Source of the DNA: Lachnospiraceae bacterium
Lineage (GTDB): Bacteria > Bacillota > Clostridia > Lachnospirales > Lachnospiraceae
Direction: 5' to 3'
DNA length: 38,275 bases
NCBI GenBank assembly: GCA_017412055.1
Contig: JAFQOW010000003.1
Coordinates: 1-38,275, forward strand
Position numbers and translations under genes: made by a program. The notes below the pieces were generated by a model. The model searched no databases, was not told the DNA's origin, and worked only from the letters and a program-made list of their open reading frames with translations. Positions 15,980 through 24,587 of this stretch are shown here, one piece after another; within the stretch, counting starts at the first letter, position 1; every line of letters starts with the position of its first letter.

Positions 15980-16585
15980 ATGGGTCAGATAAAGGTTACA
16001 AAATGCCCTATAGAGGGATTATATGTTATAGAACCAGCTGTACATGGTGATGCTAGAGGTTACTTTATGGAAACATATAACTTAAAGGATATGCAGGAAG
16101 CAGGGCTTAATATGAACTTTGTTCAGGATAATCAAAGTATGTCTGTAAAGGGTGTACTTAGAGGTCTTCATTTTCAGAAGGAATATCCACAGGGCAAGCT
16201 TGTAAGAGTGATAAAGGGAAGAGTATTCGATGTGGCTGTAGATTTAAGAGCTGATAGCAAGACATATGGCAAGTGGTATGGAATAGAGCTTTCAGAGGAG
16301 AATAAGAAGCAGTTTTATATTTCAGAAGGGTTTGCTCATGGTTTCTTAGTGCTTAGTGATACAGCAGAATTTTGCTACAAGGTAACAGATTTCTATCATC
16401 CTGGTGATGAGGGTGGCTTAGCATGGAATGATCCTGAGATAGGAATAAAGTGGCCAGAACTTGTAGGAGAGTATAATGGAACTGCAAGTTCTGAAGGTTA
16501 TACTATGGCTGATGGAACTAAGCTTAATCTTAGTGAAAAGGATCAGAAATGGTTAGGCGTAAAGGAAACATTTAAATTTAAATAA
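15980..16585 (+). CDS. rmlC: dTDP-4-dehydrorhamnose 3,5-epimerase
   Basis: This 201-residue cupin epimerase acts between RmlB and RmlD. Visible features are HGDARGYFMETYN (22-34), FVQDNQSMSVKGVLRGLHFQ with the catalytic His (H64), the GKLVRV strand and the EGFAHGFLVLSD segment carrying a second conserved His. It is slightly longer than many RmlC proteins (about 185), with the extra residues at the C-terminus. AGGAGG precedes the start. Gene order D-C is inverted relative to the common rmlACBD arrangement, which is frequent in clostridial loci. With this gene the pathway to dTDP-L-rhamnose is complete in the window. Confidence 0.95.
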   Translation: MGQIKVTKCPIEGLYVIEPAVHGDARGYFMETYNLKDMQEAGLNMNFVQDNQSMSVKGVLRGLHFQKEYPQGKLVRVIKGRVFDVAVDLRADSKTYGKWYGIELSEENKKQFYISEGFAHGFLVLSDTAEFCYKVTDFYHPGDEGGLAWNDPEIGIKWPELVGEYNGTASSEGYTMADGTKLNLSEKDQKWLGVKETFKFK

Positions 16586-16601
16586 AGATAGGATTATTAA
16601 G

Positions 16602-17918
16602 ATGATAAAAAAAATGTGCAATACAAAAATTGATATCATAAAAATGATATTGATTATTTTGGTTCTTTTTATGCCTACTCATAGAATGCTTTTTGATGCT
16701 GTTCTTCCATGGAAATATGATAATTTATGGAGAGATATGTTATTAATACTGGGTATTGTGATAGTTTTGGCGATTAATAAAGGTATTTATTTAGGAAGAC
16801 ATGGAATAAATATAATATTGATGTGGATAGTATGCGGAATATATTTATTTTTTTCTGATAGATTTGTTCTTGCAGCAAATTTAGCTAGAACATATTTAAT
16901 CCCAACATTGATATATTTTATTGTTATAAATATAAGAAAAGACGAAAAGTTCATTGGAATTTTAGAAAAAATATTTGTGTACACGGCTGTTATACTAGCA
17001 ATTTTTGGAATGGTACAAGCATTTATATTAGGTGAAGGTTTTTTAATCGCACTAGGTTATGAGGCAAATGGTGAGTATTTAGCTTCAAATAGTTTTTATA
17101 TCTCACACTTTTTTGGTCGCCAAAGAGTAACAAGTACTTTTGCGGCACCTAATATTTGTGGATTGTATTTTGGAATGGTAATAATCGTGTTGATTTATAG
17201 AATCAAAAACTATAAATATGGTGTTGTTTTATTAGGAATAATGTTATTTGGGTTAGCGACTACGTTTAGTAGAAGTGCTATGTTAGGTACAGCGTTTGCT
17301 TTACTTGTAGTTTTTTTTATGAGAAATATAAGTAAAATTATATTAAAGAGAAGTACCACAATAAAATTAGTAATTATTGTAAGTTTAGCGGTAGTAACAT
17401 TTTTTGGTATTAATTATATGTTAGATGGTTTGATTACCGATATGCTAAAAAGTAGTGTAATGTCTGTTGTAAAGAGCACAGATCCATCAGCTAATAAGCA
17501 TATGGAAGATTTAGTGGTGCCAATAAAGACTATAATACAAAATCCCCTTGGATTAGGATTTGGTAACAATGGACCGATGGTCCTTGAGTATTACAAAGAT
17601 GCAAATTTGGTTGAATCATCAATATATTTGCTTATGTATGATTTTGGTATAATTGGAGCCTTGATTTTTCTTTTACCATATGTTAGAAGTATATTTAGAT
17701 TTCTGATATCAATGTATAGAAAATTTACGCAGAAGTTTGATAATGTAATAGCGGATAAACAGAGAGAATATGAAAAGATACCAGCAGGGCTTGCGATTCT
17801 TCTTATGGTAGTTAGTTTGCTATTGCCAAGTTTGCAATCATTTGAAATATTGTTTGTTTTTTATTTGTTTTTAGCAATATCAGAGATTAGAGAAACAATA
17901 GATAGTGAGAGGAGATGA
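16602..17918 (+). CDS. O-antigen ligase/polymerase (Wzy-like) membrane protein
   Basis: This 438-residue protein has about eleven hydrophobic helices and a large periplasm-facing-type loop, and belongs to the O-antigen ligase/Wzy family (Wzy_C). The core motif region FGRQRVTSTFAAPNICGLYF (about 166-185) and LATTFSRSAMLGTAFA (about 218-233) is typical, followed by the loop containing NPLGLGFGNNGP. In a Wzx/Wzy pathway it would polymerise undecaprenyl-linked repeat units on the outer face of the membrane. The flippase and chain-length protein encoded two and three genes downstream support polymerase rather than ligase. The stop codon precedes the next gene's start by a few bases. Confidence 0.82.
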   Translation: MIKKMCNTKIDIIKMILIILVLFMPTHRMLFDAVLPWKYDNLWRDMLLILGIVIVLAINKGIYLGRHGINIILMWIVCGIYLFFSDRFVLAANLARTYLIPTLIYFIVINIRKDEKFIGILEKIFVYTAVILAIFGMVQAFILGEGFLIALGYEANGEYLASNSFYISHFFGRQRVTSTFAAPNICGLYFGMVIIVLIYRIKNYKYGVVLLGIMLFGLATTFSRSAMLGTAFALLVVFFMRNISKIILKRSTTIKLVIIVSLAVVTFFGINYMLDGLITDMLKSSVMSVVKSTDPSANKHMEDLVVPIKTIIQNPLGLGFGNNGPMVLEYYKDANLVESSIYLLMYDFGIIGALIFLLPYVRSIFRFLISMYRKFTQKFDNVIADKQREYEKIPAGLAILLMVVSLLLPSLQSFEILFVFYLFLAISEIRETIDSERR

Positions 17919-17922
17919 GATT

Positions 17923-19095
17923 GTGAATATATTTAAAAGAATGGGTAATATGTTTATTAAGTATATGTCATTATATCTGTCTATGCTAATTCCTAAAAAT
18001 AAGAATTGTATGGTATTTGGTGCATGGTTTGGAAATAAATATGCAGATAACACTAAATATTTATATAAATATGTTGTGGAGAATTGCAAAGAAATTAAAG
18101 CAATTTGGCTTACAGAAAATATGGATGTGTATAGGGAATTGACTTCGAAAGGTTATCCGGTAAAAATGTCAAATACATGGTCAAGTATATGGAATGTAAT
18201 GAGAGCTAAGTATTGTTTTACTGTAACAGGTAGAAGAGACCTGGGTAAGTTTGATTCTAATTTTATGGGGAATTCTTATCATATAGATTTGTGGCATGGG
18301 GTGCCTTTAAAAAAGGTAATGTATGATGATGAATTTTCGTCAAAAGGAAAAACACATGATACAATTGCAAAAATGTTAGAATATTTTCCTTTAAGAAAAT
18401 ATTATGTGGTGTCTACAAGTGATGTTATAACGAAAATATATATAAGTGCATTTAGATGTGAGCGAAACCATATACTTCAATTTGGACAATCAAGAAATGA
18501 TTATTTTTATAACGAACATATTAATCCATATAAAGAAAAGTATGCTCAGAAGAAAATTATTTTATATATGCCAACTCATCGTAATGAAGGGAAGACGAAG
18601 ATAGAAATAAACAAAATACTTGATTTGAAATATATAGATCAAATATGCGCTGATAATAATTGTGTTTTTTTAATAAAAAAACATTATTATCATAAGGATG
18701 ATGCATTATCAATAGACGAATATAGTAATGTTTTTGATATTACTGCACAAAATTGTGAATCGCAAGAGTTGCTGGATTCGGCAGATATACTTATAACAGA
18801 TTATTCTAGTTGTTATATTGATTATTTATTGTTGAATCGACCTATTATTTTTTATAATTATGATATGAATGATTATTTAAGTAAAGATAGAAAGATGTAT
18901 TTTGAATATAATGATGTTACACCAGGTGAAAAGTGTAGTAATGCAAATGAATTGAATTTAGTATTGAATAGTATTTTATCTGGACAAGATAGTTATAAAG
19001 ATGAAAGGGAAAAAGTGTGTGATTTATTTTATGATAAAAAAGTACAAGGCAAAGTTTCAGATATTATTTTGAAATATGTGAGAAATATAAAATAG
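17923..19095 (+). CDS. CDP-glycerol glycerophosphotransferase (TagB/TagF-like)
   Basis: This 390-residue protein is a member of the CDP-glycerol:poly(glycerophosphate) transferase family that adds glycerol phosphate to wall polymers at the inner membrane face. Motifs include LWHGVPLKKVMYDDE, FGQSRNDYFY, ILYMPTHRNEG, and the donor-site ADILITDYSSCYIDYLLLNRPIIFYNYD with the conserved Asp-Tyr-Ser-Ser. The GTG at 17923 is preferred because GAGAGGAG lies 9 nt ahead. An earlier GTG at 17905 would overlap the upstream gene and place the ribosome binding site inside the ORF. Size suits a single-addition (TagB-like) enzyme more than full-length TagF (about 750). Its donor comes from TagD in the same locus. 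Confidence 0.88.
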   Translation: MNIFKRMGNMFIKYMSLYLSMLIPKNKNCMVFGAWFGNKYADNTKYLYKYVVENCKEIKAIWLTENMDVYRELTSKGYPVKMSNTWSSIWNVMRAKYCFTVTGRRDLGKFDSNFMGNSYHIDLWHGVPLKKVMYDDEFSSKGKTHDTIAKMLEYFPLRKYYVVSTSDVITKIYISAFRCERNHILQFGQSRNDYFYNEHINPYKEKYAQKKIILYMPTHRNEGKTKIEINKILDLKYIDQICADNNCVFLIKKHYYHKDDALSIDEYSNVFDITAQNCESQELLDSADILITDYSSCYIDYLLLNRPIIFYNYDMNDYLSKDRKMYFEYNDVTPGEKCSNANELNLVLNSILSGQDSYKDEREKVCDLFYDKKVQGKVSDIILKYVRNIK

Positions 19096-19103
19096 AGGTT
19101 TTT

Positions 19104-20552
19104 ATGAAAAATAATATAACTAAATTGCTAAAAAAATATTCAAATTTATCATCGGCAGTTAGAGCCTCTGTATGGTTCACTATTTGTAATATATTACAAA
19201 AGGGCATTTCCATGATTACTGTTCCTATTTTTACAAGAATATTAACAGAGGAACAATTTGGTGTATATTCAGTTTATCAGTCTTGGTATCAAATAATATT
19301 TGTATTTGCTACATTGAATCTATCAAACGGAGTATTTAATAATGGAATGATAAAATATGAAGATGAAAAAGAACAGTTTATTTCATCTATGCAAGGTCTT
19401 ACGACTTCAATAACATTAGTGCTAATGACGATTTATCTGTGCTATACAAATTTTTGGAATCAGATTTTTGAATTGTCAACAATTTTAGTAATAGCGATGT
19501 TTATTGATTTTTTAGTAACACCAGCACTATTATTTTGGTCAGCAAGGCAACGCTTTGAATTTAAATATAAGAAATTAGTTGCAGTTACATTGATTATGGC
19601 TGCAGGAAGTCCAATTTTAGGAATAGTTACAGTTTTATGTACGCAATACAAAGCAGAAGCTAGAATACTATCGTTTGCTGTAGTTCAAATATTATTTGGT
19701 CTAATATTTTACGTATATAATTATTATAAAGGTAAATGTTTTTTTAACAAAAAATTTTGGAAATTTGCACTGGCATTTAATATTCCATTGATTCCCCATT
19801 ATTTATCACAGTCTGTGTTGCAACAATCAGATAGAATAATGATAAATTCTATGGTAGGAACAGATAAGGCAGCAATTTATAGTGTTGCATATAGTATATC
19901 AACAATGATGATTTTAGTGACTGCAGCGATTAATAATTCATTTATCCCGTATACATATAGGAAAATGAAAGAAAAAAAATATAATGATATAGGTAAAAAT
20001 GCAAATATTTTAATTGTCATAGTTGGTATTTGTATGTTTTTAGTTATTGCATTTGGTCCAGAAGTTGTCAGTATATTTGCACCACCAAGTTATTATGAAG
20101 CTATATGGATAATCCCGCCAGTGTCTATATCGGTATATTTTATGTTTCTATATCCGCTCTTTGGAAATATTGAGTTTTATTTTGAAGAGAATAAATATGT
20201 GGCAATGGCATCTGTTACAGGGGCCATAGTAAATGTTGTTTTGAATTATATTTTTATCCCTGTATTTGGGTATATTGCTGCAGGTTATACGACATTATTT
20301 TGCTATATTTTGTTTAGTGCAGGTCATTATATTTTTATGAAAAAAGTAATAAAGAAACATATAGAAGGTACAAAAATATATGATATGAGATTCGTATGTC
20401 TATTTTCAGTAGGAATGTTAATTGGAATGATAATAATGTTGAGTTTTTATGAATTTACAATTATTAGATATATAGTTATTTTAGTATTATTTCTATTTAT
20501 TATCATTAAGAGAAAGTATCTTTTGGGTGCTATTAAAAATATGAAAGGATAG
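19104..20552 (+). CDS. Wzx-like polysaccharide flippase
   Basis: This 482-residue polytopic protein of the MOP/polysaccharide-transport superfamily has twelve to fourteen predicted helices. The N-terminal motif VRASVWFTICNILQKGISMITVPIFTRILTEEQFGVYS (conserved through R, G and P positions) is typical of Wzx. The middle segment HYLSQSVLQQSDRIMINSM with its charged QQSDR is a family hallmark. It would flip undecaprenyl-diphosphate-linked repeat units to the outer leaflet for the Wzy-like polymerase. It lies 8 nt after the glycerophosphotransferase and 11 nt before the chain-length protein, completing a standard Wzx/Wzy set. Confidence 0.9.
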   Translation: MKNNITKLLKKYSNLSSAVRASVWFTICNILQKGISMITVPIFTRILTEEQFGVYSVYQSWYQIIFVFATLNLSNGVFNNGMIKYEDEKEQFISSMQGLTTSITLVLMTIYLCYTNFWNQIFELSTILVIAMFIDFLVTPALLFWSARQRFEFKYKKLVAVTLIMAAGSPILGIVTVLCTQYKAEARILSFAVVQILFGLIFYVYNYYKGKCFFNKKFWKFALAFNIPLIPHYLSQSVLQQSDRIMINSMVGTDKAAIYSVAYSISTMMILVTAAINNSFIPYTYRKMKEKKYNDIGKNANILIVIVGICMFLVIAFGPEVVSIFAPPSYYEAIWIIPPVSISVYFMFLYPLFGNIEFYFEENKYVAMASVTGAIVNVVLNYIFIPVFGYIAAGYTTLFCYILFSAGHYIFMKKVIKKHIEGTKIYDMRFVCLFSVGMLIGMIIMLSFYEFTIIRYIVILVLFLFIIIKRKYLLGAIKNMKG

Positions 20553-20563
20553 GGAAAATTATT

Positions 20564-21856
20564 ATGGAACAAAGAGAGAGAAAGATATATTTATCAGAAT
20601 TATTTAAATATATTCGTAAAAATTTTATAAAAGTAATTATAGGTAGCATTATAATTTCAGTTTTATTCACTGTATATATGTACGTTACTGCTATTAACAC
20701 GTATGAAAAAAATAAACAAAATGAAAAAGAAATAATAGATATAGAAGATTTGACTTACGATGAAAAAAAGATAGTGGATAATTTGATCATGATGCAAGAT
20801 AGAGCAAGCTATCATGAGAATTATATCGAAAAATCATATTTATTAAATATGGATGTTAATAATGTTACAAAGGTAATTTTGCAATATTATGTCGATAGCG
20901 AATATAAATTAAATTTGTCATCAGAAGTTGAAATGGATTATACATCAAGCTTAATAGAGATGTATTATATGTATTTATCTAATAACCAATTTATGAAACA
21001 AGTAATGGGTGGATTGGAACAGGAATATATTAAGGAGTTATTTAGTATATATACAAATTACGATGCTAAAATGTTAAGTATATATGTATATGTTCCAAAT
21101 GGAGTTGATGCGAATGTTGTAAAAGATAAAGTAGTTGAATTGGTGAAAGCTAAAGAAAAAGATATACAAGTCTATGGGGAACATAAACTTGTAACGGTAA
21201 TGGATAATATCGTTCATGAATATGATAGTAGTATAGAAAGCAAAATATATTCAACAAGAAAAACTATATCAGATACAAAATCTCAAGTTATTGTAATCAA
21301 AGAACAGTTAAATGCAAAACAGCAGAAATATTTAAAACAATACTACGATTATAATGGGGATGATGTTATACTTGAAAAGCCATCAATTAGCATCAAAAAT
21401 ATTGTTTTAGGTATTGTGATGGGAATAATTTTTATGTGTGTTTATTTTGCTATGAAAAGTATATTGTCAGGAAAACTACAATGTGCAGACGATATGAGAA
21501 TAATGTTTGGTCTGAAGGTGTTTGATAAGACTACGGTAGAAGACAAATATATTGCATCAGCAATTAAATGTATATGTGAAAGAGACAATATCAATAAGTT
21601 ATTCTTAATAAGTACAGTAAATACCAATGAAGAGATTATTGACAAGGTTGCAACCACTCTGAAAAGTAGTAATATAGAAGTAGTTAAAGGAAATTCTATT
21701 GTTGATGATCCAGTGTCTTTAGAAAATATGTATAGAACAAACAATGTTGTTTTAATAGAAAAACTATATGTTTCAAAATACAATGATATAGCTGAAAATC
21801 TTCAGATAATTATGGATAATAATATAAATATTGTGGGTTCAATAATATTTAATTAA
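20564..21856 (+). CDS. Wzz/CapA-like chain-length protein fused to a degenerate BY-kinase domain
   Basis: This 430-residue protein has two membrane helices (about 22-43 and 279-297) bracketing a large extracellular domain with a helical hairpin (about 220-262), the layout of Wzz/CpsC-type co-polymerases. The cytoplasmic C-terminal 130 residues thread like a bacterial tyrosine kinase (CpsD) domain: LFLISTVNTNEEIIDKVATTL (347-366) in the Walker A place, a NNVVLIEKLYVSKYND strand, and the closing INIVGSIIFN. The GxGKS/T loop and the Asp-rich Walker A'/B motifs are missing, and no Tyr cluster is seen at the C-terminus. It is therefore probably a pseudokinase that cannot bind ATP normally. The extracellular part has little recognisable sequence similarity. 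Confidence 0.7.
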   Translation: MEQRERKIYLSELFKYIRKNFIKVIIGSIIISVLFTVYMYVTAINTYEKNKQNEKEIIDIEDLTYDEKKIVDNLIMMQDRASYHENYIEKSYLLNMDVNNVTKVILQYYVDSEYKLNLSSEVEMDYTSSLIEMYYMYLSNNQFMKQVMGGLEQEYIKELFSIYTNYDAKMLSIYVYVPNGVDANVVKDKVVELVKAKEKDIQVYGEHKLVTVMDNIVHEYDSSIESKIYSTRKTISDTKSQVIVIKEQLNAKQQKYLKQYYDYNGDDVILEKPSISIKNIVLGIVMGIIFMCVYFAMKSILSGKLQCADDMRIMFGLKVFDKTTVEDKYIASAIKCICERDNINKLFLISTVNTNEEIIDKVATTLKSSNIEVVKGNSIVDDPVSLENMYRTNNVVLIEKLYVSKYNDIAENLQIIMDNNINIVGSIIFN

Positions 21857-21860
21857 TAAT

Positions 21861-21892
21861 TAATAGGTTCGAATTTGTTTTCGAGCCTATTA
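21861..21892 (+). terminator. Terminator after the main polysaccharide operon
   Basis: A 13-bp stem with one G-U pair (TAATAGGTTCGAA / TTCGAGCCTATTA) is followed by an AT-rich TATTATA tract, 5 nt after the chain-length gene. Confidence 0.72.
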
Positions 21893-21930
21893 TATTATAA
21901 AAAGTAATAGCATATTTACTAGAAATGGTT

Positions 21931-21936
21931 TATAAT
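21931..21936 (+). promoter_or_regulatory. Likely -10 box for the sugar transferase gene
   Basis: A perfect TATAAT lies 58 nt before the preferred start of the sugar transferase. No good -35 hexamer is found at 16-18 nt (TAGCAT at 17), so the promoter may need an activator or be weak. Confidence 0.45.
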
Positions 21937-21993
21937 GTATTAATACGTGTAAAGATATATACATGTAAAAAAGATAAATAAGGAATGAGGATT

Positions 21994-23418
21994 ATGGAAC
22001 AATCAAAAGAAAAATTAGCAGGGATATTGTTGTATCTTGTTGATATAATTTCATTGTTAGCTAGCTATGTTATTGCAGGATTGATTTGGTTATATTTTTA
22101 TAAAGGTGTTACAAGTATTAATATGGGGAGCTTTTTAGGATTTGAAGTAGGAGCTCTAATATTTTGTTATGCTTTTGTTATCTTATTTTTTAATGCAAAT
22201 GGTACATTTTTTAAAAGAGATAAATTGGCGGAATTTGCCTCTGTAGTTAAAGTGAATCTGATGTTTGCATCTCTGTTTGTTGTAGTATTATTCGCTAAAA
22301 GAAGTGCAGATATTTTTTCGAGAGGTGTGTATTTCTTAACAATCTTTTTAAATATTGTTATTATGTTTTTATTGCACATACTTGTAAAATATTATCTTAC
22401 AAAGGTTCGTATTAAAAGTAAACGTATCGACCGTATGCTTATTATTACTTATTCTGATAGAGCTGAAGAGATAATAAAACGTGTACGTAAGCGTAGCGAA
22501 TATAATCGTAATATAGATGGTATAGTTATCCTTGATAAGGATATGACAGGAGAAGCTATTTTAGAATATCCAGTTGTAGCAGGTAGAGAGAGTTTAATTG
22601 ATTATGTTAAGCTTCAGATTATGGACGAAGTACTTCTTGATATGCCGGCCAATGAATATAAGAGAATGCGTAGGGATATTATTGAACTTGAGAGTATGGG
22701 TGTAATCGTTAGCATGAGTATCACTCAGCTTAGAGAGTTTGAGGAATATAAAACTACTATCGATATGATTGGTGATGTTCCAGTTGTTCGTTTTGCAAGT
22801 GTATTCCATGATTATAATAAACTTTTAGTTAAGCGTATTATAGATATTGTAGGTGCAATAGTTGGACTTGCTATAACAGCTGTTGTGACTATATTCTTAG
22901 CTCCGATATTGCTTATAGAATCACCTGGACCATTATTCTTTAAGCAGAAACGTGTGGGTAGAAATGGTAGATTCTTCTATATGTATAAGTTTCGTTCTAT
23001 GTATAGAGATGCAGAGGAACGCAAGAAAGAGCTTATGGATCAGAATGAAATGAACGGTCTTATGTTTAAGATGACTGATGATCCTCGTATTACTAAGGTT
23101 GGTAAATTTATTAGAAAAACAAGTATAGATGAGTTACCGCAGTTCTTTAATGTGCTTAAGGGTGATATGAGTTTAGTTGGTACTAGACCACCGACGGTAG
23201 ATGAGTTTAAGCAGTATGAGGGACACCATAAGCGTCGACTTAGTATGAAGCCAGGTATAACTGGTCTTTGGCAGGTAAGTGGACGAAGTGATATAGAAGA
23301 TTTTGAAGAAGTAGTTATGCTTGATTTAAAATATATTGATAATTGGTGTGTATCTGAAGATTTAAAGATATTAGCGAAGACCGTTAAGGTAATAATTTGC
23401 GGTAGTGGAGCTAAATAA
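21994..23418 (+). CDS. Undecaprenyl-phosphate sugar-1-phosphate transferase (WbaP/CpsE-like)
   Basis: This 474-residue initiating enzyme transfers a sugar phosphate onto undecaprenyl phosphate, starting the repeat unit. Four N-terminal helices (to about 125) are followed by a CoA-binding-like domain (about 145-260), a fifth helix and the bacterial sugar transferase domain. That domain shows ESPGPLFFKQKRVGRNGRFF, MYKFRSMYRDAEERK, TKVGKFIRKTSIDELPQFFNVLKGDMSLVGTRPP and MKPGITGLWQVSGRS. The ATG at 21994 is chosen because AAGGA sits 9 nt ahead; the ATG 9 nt earlier has AGGA directly abutting it. It has its own leader and terminator, so initiation is expressed separately from the rest. The first sugar (galactose, glucose or GalNAc type) cannot be told. 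Confidence 0.93.
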   Translation: MEQSKEKLAGILLYLVDIISLLASYVIAGLIWLYFYKGVTSINMGSFLGFEVGALIFCYAFVILFFNANGTFFKRDKLAEFASVVKVNLMFASLFVVVLFAKRSADIFSRGVYFLTIFLNIVIMFLLHILVKYYLTKVRIKSKRIDRMLIITYSDRAEEIIKRVRKRSEYNRNIDGIVILDKDMTGEAILEYPVVAGRESLIDYVKLQIMDEVLLDMPANEYKRMRRDIIELESMGVIVSMSITQLREFEEYKTTIDMIGDVPVVRFASVFHDYNKLLVKRIIDIVGAIVGLAITAVVTIFLAPILLIESPGPLFFKQKRVGRNGRFFYMYKFRSMYRDAEERKKELMDQNEMNGLMFKMTDDPRITKVGKFIRKTSIDELPQFFNVLKGDMSLVGTRPPTVDEFKQYEGHHKRRLSMKPGITGLWQVSGRSDIEDFEEVVMLDLKYIDNWCVSEDLKILAKTVKVIICGSGAK

Positions 23419-23458
23419 TATAAAGGCTAAATGCATTTTTTGCATTTGGCCTTTATAT
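23418..23458 (+). terminator. Strong terminator after the sugar transferase
   Basis: An 18-bp stem with a single G-U pair (arms 23418-23435 and 23441-23458) and a 5-T loop is followed by TTTATAAAA. The left arm starts on the last base of the stop codon. Confidence 0.85.
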
Positions 23459-23473
23459 TTTATAAAAAAGTGC

Positions 23474-23502
23474 TTGCGTATGTTCAAAAAAAGTATTATA
23501 AT
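23474..23502 (+). promoter_or_regulatory. Sigma-A promoter of the importer/cytidylyltransferase unit
   Basis: The -35 TTGCGT (23474-23479), a 17-nt spacer and the -10 TATAAT (23497-23502) are well placed. Confidence 0.8.
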
Positions 23503-23517
23503 GTCAAAAAATGAACA
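23481..23517. promoter_or_regulatory. Possible operator: TGTTCA / TGAACA half-sites flanking the -10 box
   Basis: TGTTCA (23481-23486) lies in the promoter spacer and its inverted copy TGAACA (23512-23517) lies at about the transcription start, 25 nt apart. Occupancy would block RNA polymerase. The half-sites are only 6 bp, so chance is possible. Confidence 0.35.
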
Positions 23518-23535
23518 AAGAAAGGGATAGAAATA

Positions 23536-24522
23536 ATGAAAAAGTATTTAAAAATGTTCACAATAGGGGCTGCACTGGCTGCTTGTGTATTAGCAGGAGG
23601 ATGCGGTAAGAAGGATAATGAAAATAGAGTTGTAATATACTCTGGTGCAGAAGAGTATAGAAATGAATATTTTCAGAAGAGATTAGATGAAGAATTTCCT
23701 GATTATGATATCGTTATTGAATATATGCCTACAGGTAATCTTGCAGCTAAGATTCAAGCAGAAGGTAAGGATACAGAGGCGGATATTTTGTACGATATAG
23801 ATTATGGTTATGTTGAGAATATAGAACCATATTTAGCTAAGCTTGAAGGATATGATCAGAGCATATTTATGGATGATACTAAGTCAGAGAGTGGTAAGTA
23901 TTTACCAGAAGTAAGAAATGGCGGAGCTATTATTGTTAACTTAGATGTGCTTAAAGATAAAGGCTTAACAGAGCCTACAAAATATGAGGACTTACTTGGT
24001 GATGAGTGGAAGGGTCTTGTATCTATGCCTAATCCAAAGTCATCTGGAACAGGATATATGTTTTTAAAGAGCCTTGTAAATGCATGGGGCGAAGAGGAAG
24101 CCTTTGAGTATTTTGATGGTTTATCAAAAAATATTTTACAGTTTACTTCATCAGGCTCAGGCCCTGTTAATGCATTAGTGCAGGGTGAAGTTGCAGTAGG
24201 TTTAGGTATGACTGCACAGGCTGTTACATCTATTAATGAAGGTGCGAATTTAAAGATTATTTATTTTGAGGAAGGTTCACCATTCTCATTATATGGATAT
24301 GGTATTATTGATGGAAAAGAAAAGAAGGAAAGCGTAAAGAAGGTATTTGATTTCTTCTACGATACACTTGTATATGAGGATAAGGAAAAATTCTATCCAG
24401 AGCAGATTTATAAGGATAAGACATTTACTATAGAAAATTATCCACAGAACATTCCATATGCAGACATGAAGAATAATACAAACGAGGAAAAAGCAAGATT
24501 ACTTGATAAGTGGAAATATTAA
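23536..24522 (+). CDS. ABC-importer solute-binding lipoprotein
   Basis: This 328-residue extracellular binding protein has a lipoprotein signal peptide. After MKKYLKM and a hydrophobic core comes LAGGC, with Cys23 the likely lipidated residue (LAAC at Cys17 is a second possibility). The mature protein begins like the Fe3+/2-aminoethylphosphonate/spermidine binding-protein group: VVIYSGAEEYRNEYFQKRLDEEF, an EADILYDIDYGYVENI loop and SGTGYMFLKSLV. It is the first gene of an importer unit, ahead of the ATPase, a fused permease and a LicC-like cytidylyltransferase. That context argues for a phospho-alcohol or amine such as choline or aminoethylphosphonate rather than iron. The ligand is inferred from context only. 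Confidence 0.85.
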   Translation: MKKYLKMFTIGAALAACVLAGGCGKKDNENRVVIYSGAEEYRNEYFQKRLDEEFPDYDIVIEYMPTGNLAAKIQAEGKDTEADILYDIDYGYVENIEPYLAKLEGYDQSIFMDDTKSESGKYLPEVRNGGAIIVNLDVLKDKGLTEPTKYEDLLGDEWKGLVSMPNPKSSGTGYMFLKSLVNAWGEEEAFEYFDGLSKNILQFTSSGSGPVNALVQGEVAVGLGMTAQAVTSINEGANLKIIYFEEGSPFSLYGYGIIDGKEKKESVKKVFDFFYDTLVYEDKEKFYPEQIYKDKTFTIENYPQNIPYADMKNNTNEEKARLLDKWKY

Positions 24523-24537
24523 TTGCAATTGGATTAT

Positions 24538-24564
24538 AAGGAAATTACTTTTTGTAATTTCCTT
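24538..24564 (+). terminator. Intra-operon attenuator hairpin between binding protein and ATPase genes
   Basis: A perfect 11-bp stem (AAGGAAATTAC / GTAATTTCCTT) has a 5-T loop and a short T-run. Partial termination here would give more binding protein than membrane components, a common need of ABC importers. Confidence 0.65.
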
Positions 24565-24587
24565 TTTGCAGACAAAAGGAGTAAATT

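Noticed and set aside
17905-17922. Earlier GTG start for the glycerophosphotransferase
   Set aside because: It would overlap the polymerase gene and swallow the ribosome binding site; the GTG at 17923 has the right spacing.
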